Source: Herpomyces periplanetae (taxonomy: Eukaryota > Ascomycota > Laboulbeniomycetes > Herpomycetales > Herpomycetaceae). Taken from it: DNA of 22,350 bases. Shown here piece by piece: positions 8,734 to 19,158 of the stretch. Each line of letters starts with the position of its first letter. Positions within the stretch are counted from its first letter, which is position 1. Below the pieces are notes generated by a model that had not been told where the DNA came from, ran no database searches, and saw nothing but the letters and a program-made list of their open reading frames with translations. The translations under genes and the position numbers were made by a program. The DNA is taken from the NCBI GenBank assembly GCA_009733715.1, contig WMKJ01000161.1:1-22350 (forward strand), in the 5' to 3' direction.

Positions 8734-10461
8734 ATGTACGAAAATCAAACAACTAAAAAGATTGCTATAGTGGGCAGTGGTATATCAGGATTAACCACAC
8801 TGTATGCACTAAGGGACACGAAACACGAAATTCACTTATTTGAAGCATCGGATCGCATTGGTGGGCATACCAATACTGTGTTATGGAAAAATATTAAAAG
8901 TGAGAATAATGCTACATCACGCAGTAACCAAAATGGTATACCTGTAGACACAGGGTTTATTGTACTAAATATGAAAACTTATCCGAACTTTCGCGCTTTA
9001 CTTAAAACTCTGGATGTGCCAATAGTTCCAACATTAATGACATTTGCGGTTAGTCAACGCGATGCAGGTAATGATAATATAGGTTTGGAATGGTCAGGAA
9101 CATCTTTGAATAGTTTATTCGCGCAACGAAAAAATTTATTCAATTTTTCCTTCTGGCGTATGTTATTTGATGTATGGCGTTTTAACACATTTGCGGAAGA
9201 TTTTCTTCGCTACGCTAATGCACAAGATACATCAACATCGAATTTATCGTCTATTACCATTAATGAATATCTGGTTCGTGGTCGTTATTCTTCGATATTT
9301 CGTGATAATTATCTTCTTCCACTTACAGCATCAATCTGGAGTACTGGAGCGGAAAAATGTGCTCTTCATTTTCCTGCGGTAACATTGATTCGATTTCTTG
9401 CAAATCATGGCTTGCTAAATACTTTTTCGGCACGCCCTACGTGGTTAACGATTCCGGGAGGTTCAGATCAATATGTTAAACGGATCTTACAAGCTTGTCC
9501 ACAGGTTAACATTCGATTATCATCCGGTGTATGTTCGATTGATAATTCAGTGGACAATAATACTGGTCGGGCTAATTTGACATTAACAATTGGTGATACA
9601 TCATCGTTAAATGTTGATGCAAATGTTGAATTTAATTCAGATCCTACTGTTGAAAGTGTTGAAAGTCATATTCATAATCATTATTATGAACAATTCGACA
9701 TAGTCATACTAGCCTGTCATGGAGACACTGCTGCAAGAATTATCAAATCGAGTGCAACACCTCGTGAGTTAGAGGTATTACAATCATTTGAAACATCGAA
9801 TAATGTTGCGTATCTTCATAATGACACTCGATTAATGCCTCACTTATCCAAAACTTGGGCAGCTTGGAATTATCTTTATTGGATTAACCAATCGGAATCT
9901 TGGATTAAAGAATCTGGAGAGGATTCCGTTACAGTAACTTACGATTTATCACTTTTACAACATTTACCCTTAATGTCACCAGACAATTCACCAATACTGG
10001 TTACACTTAATCCACCTCCTCATCACACACCCTTAAATGATAGAATTCAAAAAATCCTTCACTATCAACATCCTCTGTACACTGAAAAATCCATCAAAGC
10101 TCAATCGGAATTAAATTCTGTTCAAGGTATCCGAGGTATATATTATACTGGAGCATGGACTCGGTATGGATTTCATGAAGATGGTGTTATAAGTGGTATA
10201 AATGTGGCTTGTGGTTACTTAAATGGTTCAGTTCCTTGGATAAAAGATTGGAAGCTTTTTACCAAGCGAAATGAACCTTCCGTTAAATTATCCAATATAT
10301 TTGGGTTTATAAGCTTTAAACTTCGATGTTGCTGCTCATTTTTTTTAATTCTCTTCATTCGACTCCTCGAATTCATTTTTCGCCACATTCCCGGCGCCCC
10401 TCGCCCCCTACACAGCCACACTTCAGTTGGTCACATGCCCAACAAGACAAAGGTCAGCTGA
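8734..10461 (+). CDS. FAD-dependent amine-oxidase-like protein (COG2907 type)
   Basis: A 575-residue flavoprotein of the amine-oxidase superfamily. It starts directly with a Rossmann FAD-binding motif (IAIVGSGISGL, 10-20) and a second-strand acidic segment (LFEASDRIGGHTN). DTGFIVLN follows, and near the C terminus is the signature GAWTRYGFHEDGVISG (about 473-488). This set is typical of the COG2907 group, which in bacteria often sits beside cyclopropane-fatty-acid synthase; the substrate of fungal members is not established. An Asn/Ser-rich insert (about 265-315) is not typical. A hydrophobic stretch with three adjacent cysteines (about 529-548) lies close to the C terminus and may anchor it to a membrane. 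Start: ATG 8734, because the open upstream part has no ATG. No intron is needed. Confidence 0.85.
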   Translation: MYENQTTKKIAIVGSGISGLTTLYALRDTKHEIHLFEASDRIGGHTNTVLWKNIKSENNATSRSNQNGIPVDTGFIVLNMKTYPNFRALLKTLDVPIVPTLMTFAVSQRDAGNDNIGLEWSGTSLNSLFAQRKNLFNFSFWRMLFDVWRFNTFAEDFLRYANAQDTSTSNLSSITINEYLVRGRYSSIFRDNYLLPLTASIWSTGAEKCALHFPAVTLIRFLANHGLLNTFSARPTWLTIPGGSDQYVKRILQACPQVNIRLSSGVCSIDNSVDNNTGRANLTLTIGDTSSLNVDANVEFNSDPTVESVESHIHNHYYEQFDIVILACHGDTAARIIKSSATPRELEVLQSFETSNNVAYLHNDTRLMPHLSKTWAAWNYLYWINQSESWIKESGEDSVTVTYDLSLLQHLPLMSPDNSPILVTLNPPPHHTPLNDRIQKILHYQHPLYTEKSIKAQSELNSVQGIRGIYYTGAWTRYGFHEDGVISGINVACGYLNGSVPWIKDWKLFTKRNEPSVKLSNIFGFISFKLRCCCSFFLILFIRLLEFIFRHIPGAPRPLHSHTSVGHMPNKTKVS

Positions 10462-10980
10462 GATTATTAATAATCAGGCTTAGTAAGTGTAATTGAGGTT
10501 CGTCGCGTAGGTTTAAGAGTTTAAGGATAACTTTATTCTTGCACACACTGTTTAGAGTTCTTTTTTCCTTTACCGGTTTTTTTTATCTCAGTAAAGATTG
10601 GAATTTTTTAACACTTTTAAAAAAAAGTTCTTGCACACATTCTCAGTATAGTTGTTAATTAGCGAGTTTATTGGTTAATTGGTTTGTCTTGATACCCGTT
10701 GATATCATCTCTAATTCATTTGGGCAAATATCATCACGTTTAATTTGTGCCAAGGATAATAATCAAGTTGACTTGTTCTATCTTCTACGCACATTTTATG
10801 GGTTATTTTTGGGGGTTTTTTTTTCTTTTCTCCTCCTCCTTACCCGTGGTAACTTTGTTTCCGTCTCTATTTAGACAATTTTTCCGGAGTTGTAGCACGC
10901 GCATACCATATTGACTCGGTTGAACTTGTGATGTGTGTAATGAGTTGGGCTTTAAGGAGGCTTCGTGCGTCGCGAATTCG
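10462..10980. other. Intergenic region upstream of CFT2
   Basis: A 519-base gap without a supportable gene. It is T-rich, with homopolymer runs (near 10570-10580 and 10809-10823). A perfect 12-bp direct repeat, TTCTTGCACACA, occurs at 10536-10547 and 10628-10639, 92 bases apart. The short frame at 10671-10874 looks like translated T-rich leader, not a protein. The region probably carries the CFT2 promoter and 5' leader. Confidence 0.5.
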
Positions 10981-13900
10981 ATGTTCTACTTTACACCGCT
11001 AATTGGAGCTCAATCGCTATGCTCAGCTTCTCAATCATTGCTTGAGTTTGATGGTGGAATTAAAATATTGATTAATGTGGGCTGGGGTAAAACGTTCAGT
11101 GTTGAACAACTTCGTGAACTTGAAAAACATGCGCCCACGCTTTCGTTTATCTTATTAACTCATGCAACGCGTGACCATTTGGGAGCGTATGCTTATTGCT
11201 GTAAAAATATTCCATTGTTCACGCGCATTCCCGTTTACGCCGCTGCTCCCGTGATATCATTAGGTCGTACACTTCTGCAAGATATTTATCAATCGTGTGC
11301 ACTAGCTAGCTCTATTATCCCTCAGTCACGTTTAAACGATTTGACTTACTCCATCGGAGGAGTGGGTAATCAAGCACATAATCCTAACTTACTACTTTTC
11401 CCACCTACACCTGATGAGATCGCTGATTACTTTTCCCAAATTTATCCCCTAAAGTTTTCCCAGCCCCACCAACCGCAGTCATCGCCGCTATCACCCTCAC
11501 TAAACGGGTTGACGATAACAGCCTACAGTGCCGGCTACACGTTAGGTGGAACTATCTGGCATTTTCAATATCGCCTCGAAAGTGTTATCTATGCTGTGGA
11601 TTGGAATCTAGCTCGGGAACATGTGGTTTCTTGTGCTGCATGGCTTGGTGGAGCCATTGGCAGTGGGGGCGGTTCGGAAATTATCGAGCAACTACGCAAG
11701 CCAACTGCCTTAATTTGCAGTGCGCGCGGTGCTGAACGAGTTTCTATGACAGGTGGGCGAAAAGCTCGGGATGAATTGCTATTACAACATATACGTAATA
11801 CGTTCAAGCAAGGCGGTTGCGTTCTTATCCCTTGTGATAGTAGTGCAAGAGTATTAGAGTTGGCATTTGTACTTGAACGGGGATGGAAAATCAGTGCAAC
11901 CAATCCCGGCAGTGAGGATGAGGGTTTATTTTCCCTCAATACAGCCAAGTTGTACTTTGCTAGTAAAACAGGAGGTTCAACAATGCGCTACGCACGAAGC
12001 ATGCTTGAATGGATGGATGAAAGTATGGTTCGAGAGTTTGAAACGGTTAATTTAGCGGGAACGGGTAACGGAAGTGGTAATACGAGTAATCGAGATCGGG
12101 CTGATAAGCATGCGACGGGTCAACGGGGGGGAACAGGAAGTAGTGGTGTTGGTGGAGGAGGAAATACGGGTGTTGGAGCAGGACATTTTCGTCGAGCAAT
12201 AGCAGCACCATTTGATTTTCAATTCTTACAAATGATTGAATCGGAGAAGCAGATACACAGAGCTTTATCAAAACCAGGACCAAAATTGTTCTTAGCAAGC
12301 GATGCGTCGTTGGATTGGGGGTTTTCACGGTTAATTATGGAAAGGTTGGCTCATGATGTGAATAATTTAATTATTTTAACGGAAAGACATTCAATAACCA
12401 ATTCAGTTGAGCAAGGGTTGTCAATGGAAGAGAAATTATGGAATATGTATGCGACTCGAACGAATATTACGGAAAAATTTGATGCGGGATCTCGGACAAT
12501 TGATGTTGTACGTGTTAATGATGAAGCTATAAGTACGATTAAGCCAAAAATTGAGCGATTAAATGAAGAAGAAACATGTCTATATCAGCATTTTTTGGCG
12601 CACCAAAAGCAACTTTTGAACACGGTAAGGGTACCCGATAATTCAGTATCACTGGAAAATGTTGCAGATGTAGGTGATGATCGATCATCTACGGGATCAG
12701 AATCTTCGGATAATTCGGATACACAATATCAAGGCAAAGCCATCAATGTATCGGCAACATTAAATAATTCACGGAGTAAGGTGGGACTAAGTGATGCTGA
12801 AATGGGTATTACCAAGTTATTGCGCGGTAAAGATGTCCACGATTATGATGTGCGCGGTAAAAAAGGCCGAGAAAAAATGTTTCCTTACGTAGTACGAAGA
12901 AAAAGATGTGATGAATTTGGTGATGTTATTCGAACGGAGGATTTTTTACGCGCCGATGAAATGAATGATCGAACCTTTTTACAAGATTTATTACCGTCCT
13001 CAATTTCTCCTTCGTCTCATCCCATCAACACTTTTTCCCTCCAGAATGTTGAAGGAGCTTCAGTCGGGCAAAAACGGAAATGGAACGACCATTTACCCGG
13101 CACCTGCGCCACAGGCAACGAAGAGCCTGGCATTGCAACATTTAATGGCTATGACAAGCTGGGCTACGATGCCAAGCGGAAAAAACTAGGATACGATGAC
13201 GTCATGCGGGGAGGGAGGTGTGGCGGCGGTGGCAGTGCTCGATGGCAAGATCACGGGGATGAGGATATGTGTATAGGGGGGGGAGCAGGAAATTCAGATA
13301 GTGAAAGTGATTCGGTGATTGATGATAATCTAGATGATTTAATTGGGTCCAGTGATATTTTTCCGGATCAAAATGGACCGCGTAAAGTTATCTTTGTTGA
13401 AGAGAATCGTTCTTTTTCATTTTCATTGGCTTATGTGGACTTTTCTGGTATACATGATAAGCGTAGTTTACTTATGGTCATTCCGTTAATTCGTCCGGGT
13501 AAATTGATCCTTGTTGGAGGTACTCCGACAGAAACCCGTGCTCTGGCGGAAGATTGTGGAAAACTTCTGGGACCTCTAGCTGGCAATTCAATTCAAAGTA
13601 TAACCGATATATTTACACCTGATAATTCAAGTCAAGTTAATGCTAGTGTTAATACTAATGCTTGGATGGTTAAATTAAGCCCTAATTTATTAAAGCGTCT
13701 TAAATGGCAAAAAGTTCGTGGCCTTGGTGTTGTTGCCGTATCAGCCCAATTGCTCCCTCCTCCTTGTTCTCCTGTTTCCCCTTCTGCATGTGGTCCCGTA
13801 GCACCAGACGTGTCCGATATCACCAATGACAGTGATTCTTGTCGATCTACTACCGCCCTCGTTTCTACTAACTCTACTAATTCTTCCCATGTTCCCTTCA

Positions 13901-14328
13901 GCGATTCCCCCCCAACTAGTGATAACCTTCCCGTTCCTATACTAGACGTGCTTCCAGCTAATCTTGCCTCAGCTTCTAGATCTGTGGCTGCTCCTCTTCA
14001 CGTGGGTGATCTTCGTTTGGCAAATTTAAGAAAACTTCTTCAAGCATCCGGATATAATGCTGAATTTCGTGGTGAAGGAACTTTATTAGTTGATAATACC
14101 GTTGCTGTTCGTAAGAATGGTCCTGGTAAAATTGAAGTCGAATGCAACCTGGACGCCACCACTTGGTTAACTCAATTAAATTCTGCCGATAAATCTTCCT
14201 CTACTAATAATTCCCTAAAATATCGTCCTGCCAGCTTCTATGATGTACGAGGAAAAGTTTACGAAGGTTTAGCCATTGTTGCGGGTGCTTCTTCAATGGC
14301 CACCGGCCCTCCACTCCCTGGTTCTTGA
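10981..14328 (+). CDS. CFT2: Cleavage and polyadenylation factor subunit CPSF100 / Cft2
   Basis: Non-catalytic partner of CPSF73/Ysh1 in the pre-mRNA 3'-end cleavage complex, acting in the nucleus. The single exon gives 1115 residues from ATG 10981; the open frame further upstream has no ATG and meets a TGA at 10921. The N-terminal metallo-beta-lactamase fold begins FTPLIGA (4-10). Its metal motif reads HATRDH (61-66) instead of HxHxDH, so one ligand is lost, as expected of the inactive CPSF100 branch. SAGYTLGGTIWHF and the GGCVLIPCDSSARVLEL segment (beta-CASP region, from about 279) match the family. FSLAYVDFSGIHDKRS (about 811-826) and GKLILVGGTPTE are the conserved C-terminal domain, and the end (LLVDNTVAVRKN, DVRGKVYEGLAIV) is also typical. 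Inserts: Gly-rich about 361-403, acidic about 765-790, Ser/Thr/Pro-rich about 925-1000. The inserts explain the length; family members are often 700-900. Confidence 0.93.
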   Translation: MFYFTPLIGAQSLCSASQSLLEFDGGIKILINVGWGKTFSVEQLRELEKHAPTLSFILLTHATRDHLGAYAYCCKNIPLFTRIPVYAAAPVISLGRTLLQDIYQSCALASSIIPQSRLNDLTYSIGGVGNQAHNPNLLLFPPTPDEIADYFSQIYPLKFSQPHQPQSSPLSPSLNGLTITAYSAGYTLGGTIWHFQYRLESVIYAVDWNLAREHVVSCAAWLGGAIGSGGGSEIIEQLRKPTALICSARGAERVSMTGGRKARDELLLQHIRNTFKQGGCVLIPCDSSARVLELAFVLERGWKISATNPGSEDEGLFSLNTAKLYFASKTGGSTMRYARSMLEWMDESMVREFETVNLAGTGNGSGNTSNRDRADKHATGQRGGTGSSGVGGGGNTGVGAGHFRRAIAAPFDFQFLQMIESEKQIHRALSKPGPKLFLASDASLDWGFSRLIMERLAHDVNNLIILTERHSITNSVEQGLSMEEKLWNMYATRTNITEKFDAGSRTIDVVRVNDEAISTIKPKIERLNEEETCLYQHFLAHQKQLLNTVRVPDNSVSLENVADVGDDRSSTGSESSDNSDTQYQGKAINVSATLNNSRSKVGLSDAEMGITKLLRGKDVHDYDVRGKKGREKMFPYVVRRKRCDEFGDVIRTEDFLRADEMNDRTFLQDLLPSSISPSSHPINTFSLQNVEGASVGQKRKWNDHLPGTCATGNEEPGIATFNGYDKLGYDAKRKKLGYDDVMRGGRCGGGGSARWQDHGDEDMCIGGGAGNSDSESDSVIDDNLDDLIGSSDIFPDQNGPRKVIFVEENRSFSFSLAYVDFSGIHDKRSLLMVIPLIRPGKLILVGGTPTETRALAEDCGKLLGPLAGNSIQSITDIFTPDNSSQVNASVNTNAWMVKLSPNLLKRLKWQKVRGLGVVAVSAQLLPPPCSPVSPSACGPVAPDVSDITNDSDSCRSTTALVSTNSTNSSHVPFSDSPPTSDNLPVPILDVLPANLASASRSVAAPLHVGDLRLANLRKLLQASGYNAEFRGEGTLLVDNTVAVRKNGPGKIEVECNLDATTWLTQLNSADKSSSTNNSLKYRPASFYDVRGKVYEGLAIVAGASSMATGPPLPGS

Positions 14329-14510
14329 TTCCATAGTCCCTGCCCCTTTCGCTGACTAAACACACACATGCATACTCTCCAGCTTATTCATCAGATATCG
14401 TAAAATCGCGTTTTGCGTCGAAATTTTGTCGTGAAGCCCTTACTAAAACTTCCGTCTTTTCATCGAATTTTTTTCAATTTTTGTATCTTTTTAATTTATA
14501 ATTTGTTGTC

Positions 14511-15704
14511 ATGGCAAATCATTTTAAACGATTTACTTTCCTTTGTTCAAGTTACTCTACAATTTCACAGCCATCTCCTGCCATACAATCATCTCAAAAT
14601 TTGCTTAGGCCACCCCGTTCAACTTTTCGTCCTCGCAACTTACTTCTAGATCTTGATGCACAAATTCCAAACTATGATCTTACAATTCCTAAGTATAATG
14701 CACCTAATCCCGATAACGTGGAAGATGTGGTACATAGGGCTGCGGTATCTCAAATGGTGAAATCTGGCCAATTAAAATCTATGGGTGAGCATCATGATCG
14801 ATTTGTTGATATGGATCGTGACGCTGTTTCATTGGCATTAAACCCGCGCCCGTTAAATCGAACTCGATGGGAACGTCGTCAAATTTGGAAAACCGTACAG
14901 CGTAGTAATATGCCTTTATCTAAACGGGAATGGATAAGGTTAAATGAGCGTGAAGTAACGCTTAAGAGTCCTTGGTTTAAAACATCTGTTAAAAAGTTAA
15001 ACCTGTTAGCCCGTGCTATTGCAGGTCAACCAATCGATAAAGCTATTAGAATTATGGCACAAAGTAAGAAAAAGGTAGCTACCAACGTTAGGCAGTTTCT
15101 CGAGTATGCGCGCCAGGCTGCTAAGGTGCGCTATGGAATGGCGGGCAACGTAACCCCCCACTCTAATTTGTTGAATCCATCGTATAAGATGGAGTTTGAT
15201 CGGACTGTTACCCATCTGAGGCATAATTCAGCGGCTCGAGAGCTTGAGCAACGCAATAAATGGCGACGTGGTTTAATAATCGATAATTTTTCCCGCCTTG
15301 ATCTTAACAAAATATCACCGATAACTCCTTTGGTTGTACGTGACTCTCATGGTGTTAAACGTACTATAACCAATCTCACATCTATATACATTGCTCAGGC
15401 ATGGGTTGGAAGATGCACATTTACCAAACAGTTGGAGTACCGTGCTCGGGGACGAGTTAATATTTTGCGCATGCCATACACGAGTGAGTATTTTGTATTT
15501 TATGCATTCTGCGTTTCTATTATGTCATAATGCACGCATATAGGCTAAATTAACATGTGTGTAGCCTTGTCAGTATTATTAAAAGAGGAGAAAACTCGCA
15601 TACGCGAAACCCGTGAGCGTTTCGTCCGATTAGCGCGCCGCAAAGTATGGGTACAAATGCCAGACAGGCCAGTTACAGCACAGCATCAGCATATACTTTG
15701 GTAG
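14511..15704 (+). CDS. MRPL22: Mitochondrial large-subunit ribosomal protein uL22m
   Basis: Structural protein of the mitochondrial ribosome, near the peptide exit tunnel. Exon 1 is 14511-15483 and exon 2 is 15565-15704, with an 81-nt intron at 15484-15564 (donor GTGAGT, branch-like CTAAAT, acceptor GTGTAG, phase 1). Without splicing the frame runs into nonsense; spliced, the C terminus reads TLSVLLKEEKTRIRE, the expected end of the uL22 fold. The product is 370 residues. The first 40 residues, rich in Ser, Arg and Phe with few acids, look like a mitochondrial presequence. The uL22 domain begins near 153 (SPWFKTSVKKLNLLARAI) and ends with QLEYRARGRVNIL (307-319). A charged insert (about 205-265) separates its halves. 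The length fits fungal mitochondrial uL22, which is much longer than bacterial L22. Confidence 0.93.
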
Positions 15705-17731
15705 TCTTATCTGGCTGATCAATTTATCGTTCCTACGGGTGATGATACGTGATTTCTTTAAAATTATTTGGAGTAAATGTCAAATTTGCACGATGATTTG
15801 GACGAACGAAAAGTATATATTTTCTGGCTCTAACAGGATGGTTTTTGGGCCATCAAGTTTTAACATTGCATTCGTCGTTCTTACATATTGTACGCATATA
15901 TATAAACACCCACGTACGTTGTCTAGCCAATGTGGACGAGGCGCATTCTTGTGTATACTAAATTGAAAGTGATCGGGGCAAATGGGATACTGAACAAGCC
16001 TCCAGGTTTCTTGAGTGGTTGATACTGGAGCGATGAGTATGCAACTTATCCCGATGGGTCGATTATAAGGAAGTTAGATTGAGGGGAAAAGAGCGTAAAC
16101 GTGAGGATGAGAAGGGGCGATTCAGGGAAAGTTAATTTTTTGGTTGAATAAAAACTTGTTGATCTGCCTCGAAAAAGACATCAGGCGACTCGGAAAAGCT
16201 TTGAACTCGACTCTCTGGTAGTTTAACACTACGTTGTACGATTAAGTATACGAAACGTGTTCGTGCGCTGTTAGTTGTCTTTAACTAACAAGTATGCATG
16301 TTTCGCAAATGGTATTATACTGATGAGATGGTGGGAAATACGTACGTGATACTGCGAATCAAATTTGACTCATGAAGAACCTCACCACCTTCGCTAATAA
16401 CCTTATCGCGTATTCTGGAAGTCGGGTTTAGTGATGTCAGTGTTGTAGATCAGATGAATGCCAGTGTTTCAGACCAACCAGAGCATAAAAGCTGGTCATG
16501 ATGACGTACTCGGCAAGTTTGACTGGATCAGTATCAGGTTTCAAGGTAATCTAGATATTTAAAGCGAGTATATGTGGTTAGTATAAATGGATTATTGGAA
16601 TATTATAAAGTTGAAAGTGAGAGATTAGGCTATGATTTATTAAGAGAAGGGAAAAGATGACGATGGTAGATGGTAAGAAATGTGTGAACTTACAATATAG
16701 TTGTTCATGCTGGGCAAAATTGATGCAGCAGAATGTAGAGCTGGATGAGTACCGGCTTGAACGAATTGAATAGGAAAAGATCGGTGGTGTAGAGTTAAAT
16801 TTAATGAGATAAAGAGAATAACAAAAGACGAAAAGAGGGTACCACACGAATAAGGCATAGATGATGATATGATGTATAAAACTATTTTATGTAGGAGTAC
16901 AACGGGACGCTGGCTAGGAAAAGTGGGGAGATGGTTAACAGTAAGCGCATAAGCCAAGTAATATTTTGTGGAGGAAGAATAGAACAACCCAAACAAGTCG
17001 TAGGCACAAGATAAATTATCGAAATGTATTCACCTTCAAAAAAGTTTATTTTCCGGGTAAAATCGTCGTTGAAAAGCGATAAAAATCGGAAATATTCCCC
17101 TCGGACCGCTCTTACTTATACCCGATTTGGGAGGCTTACATAAGCGGGACGGGCGCACAAACCTGCGTCGCGGATGACGCTTGAAGGACGATTATCAGGA
17201 TAGTTTAGAAAGGGGATTTTTAGTTTTTAAGTTGACCGTGTTGATTGATTTTTGAAGGATAGTTGAACGGAATTTAACAAGATACGAAGGTGGTTTAGCA
17301 ACGGTTGATGCATGGGTTCAGTGGGTAAATTTTTTTTACGTTTGGGCGTTGTACGGTACATTTGGAACAAGTTGTATTACACGGTATTACTTGTCTATGA
17401 CAATAGATTAAACTTGGGTTGCTTGTTACATGGTACGGTTTAAATGTTATTGAAATGATTAAGTATCGTATGCGACTTACTCATTACTTGTTTCATCCTT
17501 AATCTACTTTTCTACTATCATTTGCGCGAAGCAACCTCAGAGGGAACAGGAATCCCTGCACATCATAGTGTGGAATAACGTTGTCGTGTTTAGCGATGAT
17601 GTGTATACGTATTAAAGTTTTAGGGTGATTTATGTGCTAGTTTGCTTGCTAAACGTTTACTTACATGTCAGCCATCTTGGTCAAGTTAATGCGTTGTCAC
17701 TCTTTTGGAGGTTTTCCCATAGATATGATTA

Positions 17732-17770
17732 ACTCGTATAACTGGAAAATTACAATTCCAGTTGTCGAGT
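17732..17770. repeat. Inverted repeat able to form a 15-bp hairpin
   Basis: AACTGGAA (17740-17747) and TTCCAGTT (17756-17763) pair perfectly around an 8-nt loop. The stem continues through a T-G wobble and an A-T pair, then, after a single bulged T at 17737, through ACTCG/CGAGT. The total is 15 pairs (one a wobble) with one bulge. This is well beyond the short hairpins expected by chance in AT-rich DNA, but its role is unknown. Confidence 0.6.
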
Positions 17771-17887
17771 CCTGCACACAGTCTTTTGTTACATTTGTAT
17801 AGGAAAATCCTTTGTATGACGCACTTCACCTTGACACGGTATTTGGCCAAGATCATTTTTATAAGATTCTTTGACCATTATGCTAGT

Positions 17888-17925
17888 GCACAACTTGCAC
17901 ATCACAGCCTAACGTGATGTTGTGC
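17888..17925. repeat. Bulged hairpin, 7 + 5 bp
   Basis: ACATCAC (17899-17905) pairs with GTGATGT (17914-17920) around the loop AGCCTAAC. After a 6-nt one-sided bulge (ACTTGC, 17893-17898) the stem resumes as GCACA/TGTGC. It lies 118 bases from the 17732 hairpin. The function is unknown; a structured RNA is possible. Confidence 0.5.
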
Positions 17926-19158
17926 TGGATGAATGTCAAACAAATAGCGTAATAACAGTATTAACATGTTTTCAGTGCATATATATACGTTATTGTATGC
18001 TATAGTCGGACGGAATGGACGAAAAGTTTTGCACATGCTGTTGGTGGTATGTCTCGACGACTCAGGAAAATACGGACTTGACGTTTATGTAACTTATCTT
18101 ACACTCCCACCTACGGTCAACTAGCGGTTTACAGTATGTAGTGTGTACACACCGTTGATGGGTTAACAATCTCGGACTGTCCCGGATGGCCTTGTTAATC
18201 CTTGTGGAACGTTGTACACAAGTGACTTGACTAGTGTCGTTGCTGGAGCGGGTCATCTGTTGCCTTCCATCGTGTGTATGTGTTAATCTTTTTAATGTTT
18301 TTTTTACTCTATTGGCGAGAATGGAGATTTTTAGGATGTTCACGGATTGAAGACTGGTAAAGTTTACAGTTAGGTTGAATAATGGAGTTTTAGTAGCGTA
18401 CTTGTTAACGCGCTACCATTTACCCTTTTGCCTGAATAGCCCAATTTCAGCAACCCCGGCGCTTACATTTTACAGGATATACGCGGTGTGGTATGATGAG
18501 GCGCTTAACATATTCAGGGATACTTACTAGCGTACCATGTTACGGTTGGTTTTATCCCCTATGCTCATTAAAACACATATGCATAGTTTAGTAGGCAGTT
18601 CAGAAAAAATCTAGTGTTCACCGTTAGGCCTGGACAATTTCTTACAGTATCACGGATAATTTGGTAGTAGCACTAACGATAGAGATTAAGGAAACAGTAT
18701 CCTGAGTTATATTAAGTGGATTGGAGAGCATGCAATATTTAAGGTATGGTATTATGTTAACGGAAAAACACTGTTTACACTTGATGGGCTAAATTTCCAG
18801 ACCCGTTAATTTAACGGAAAAAATCACCGAGCAGTTTAACGTAGGTATGGTTTGGGGGTCGGACTGGTTGGACAACGGCTTTGTTGGAATGCTAGGTTCA
18901 TTACTATGAGAGAATTGATTTGTCGGACAAGTGAATGAATGAATGATTAGAAGTTTGCTAAATGGCTACGATAAGGGCTACTGCTATGGATTTGTTGAAG
19001 GAAATTAACGGGAAGGTTTCACGTTGGAGAAGTTCTGCACGGATGGATGAGTGTAGCACGACAGGAGTGAGACGTTAGAGATGTTGTATGGCATGACATA
19101 GCAGGCATTTAATTAATATTGGCTAGACGGAGAAGAAAAAGCGTAAATTGTATATTTA

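Larger units (their letters stand above)
15705..19158. other. Long intergenic region without recognisable genes
   Basis: About 3.45 kb in which I can support no coding gene. The open frames are short (at most about 118 codons), mostly lack recognisable content, and several begin without ATG. Composition is AT-rich with a clear plus-strand excess of G over C and of purines, strongest at 16.0-17.0 kb. Landmarks: a TATATATAAA run at 15897-15906, an AATAAA at 16147, inverted repeats at 16269-16290, 17732-17770 and 17888-17925, a GC-richer island at about 17090-17200, and a (TGAA)4 run at 18932-18947. The skew would fit a minus-strand non-coding transcript, or a long 3' region of the orphan gene at 19159. 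A degenerate gene or a structured RNA cannot be excluded. Confidence 0.5.

Noticed and set aside
15961-16035. Short plus-strand open stretch ending LEWLILER
   Set aside because: Only about 25 codons, with stops before and after and no splice partner that I could find.
16578-16996. Overlapping minus-strand frames of 89 and 118 codons
   Set aside because: They overlap in different frames, are built from pyrimidine-rich codons (Ser, Phe, Leu, Ile, Tyr) and show no domain; this is expected from the strand skew.
17090-17200. GC-richer island considered as RNase P, SRP or telomerase RNA
   Set aside because: Short pairings exist, but I could not find the conserved core motifs of any of these RNAs or a telomere-template sequence.
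18062-18343. 93-codon minus-strand frame
   Set aside because: It starts at GTG, has no recognisable content and sits alone in the gene-free region.
18513-18524. ATACTTACTAG resembling the 5' end of U1 snRNA
   Set aside because: Only part of the 5' sequence matches, and no U1 loop or Sm site follows at the expected place.
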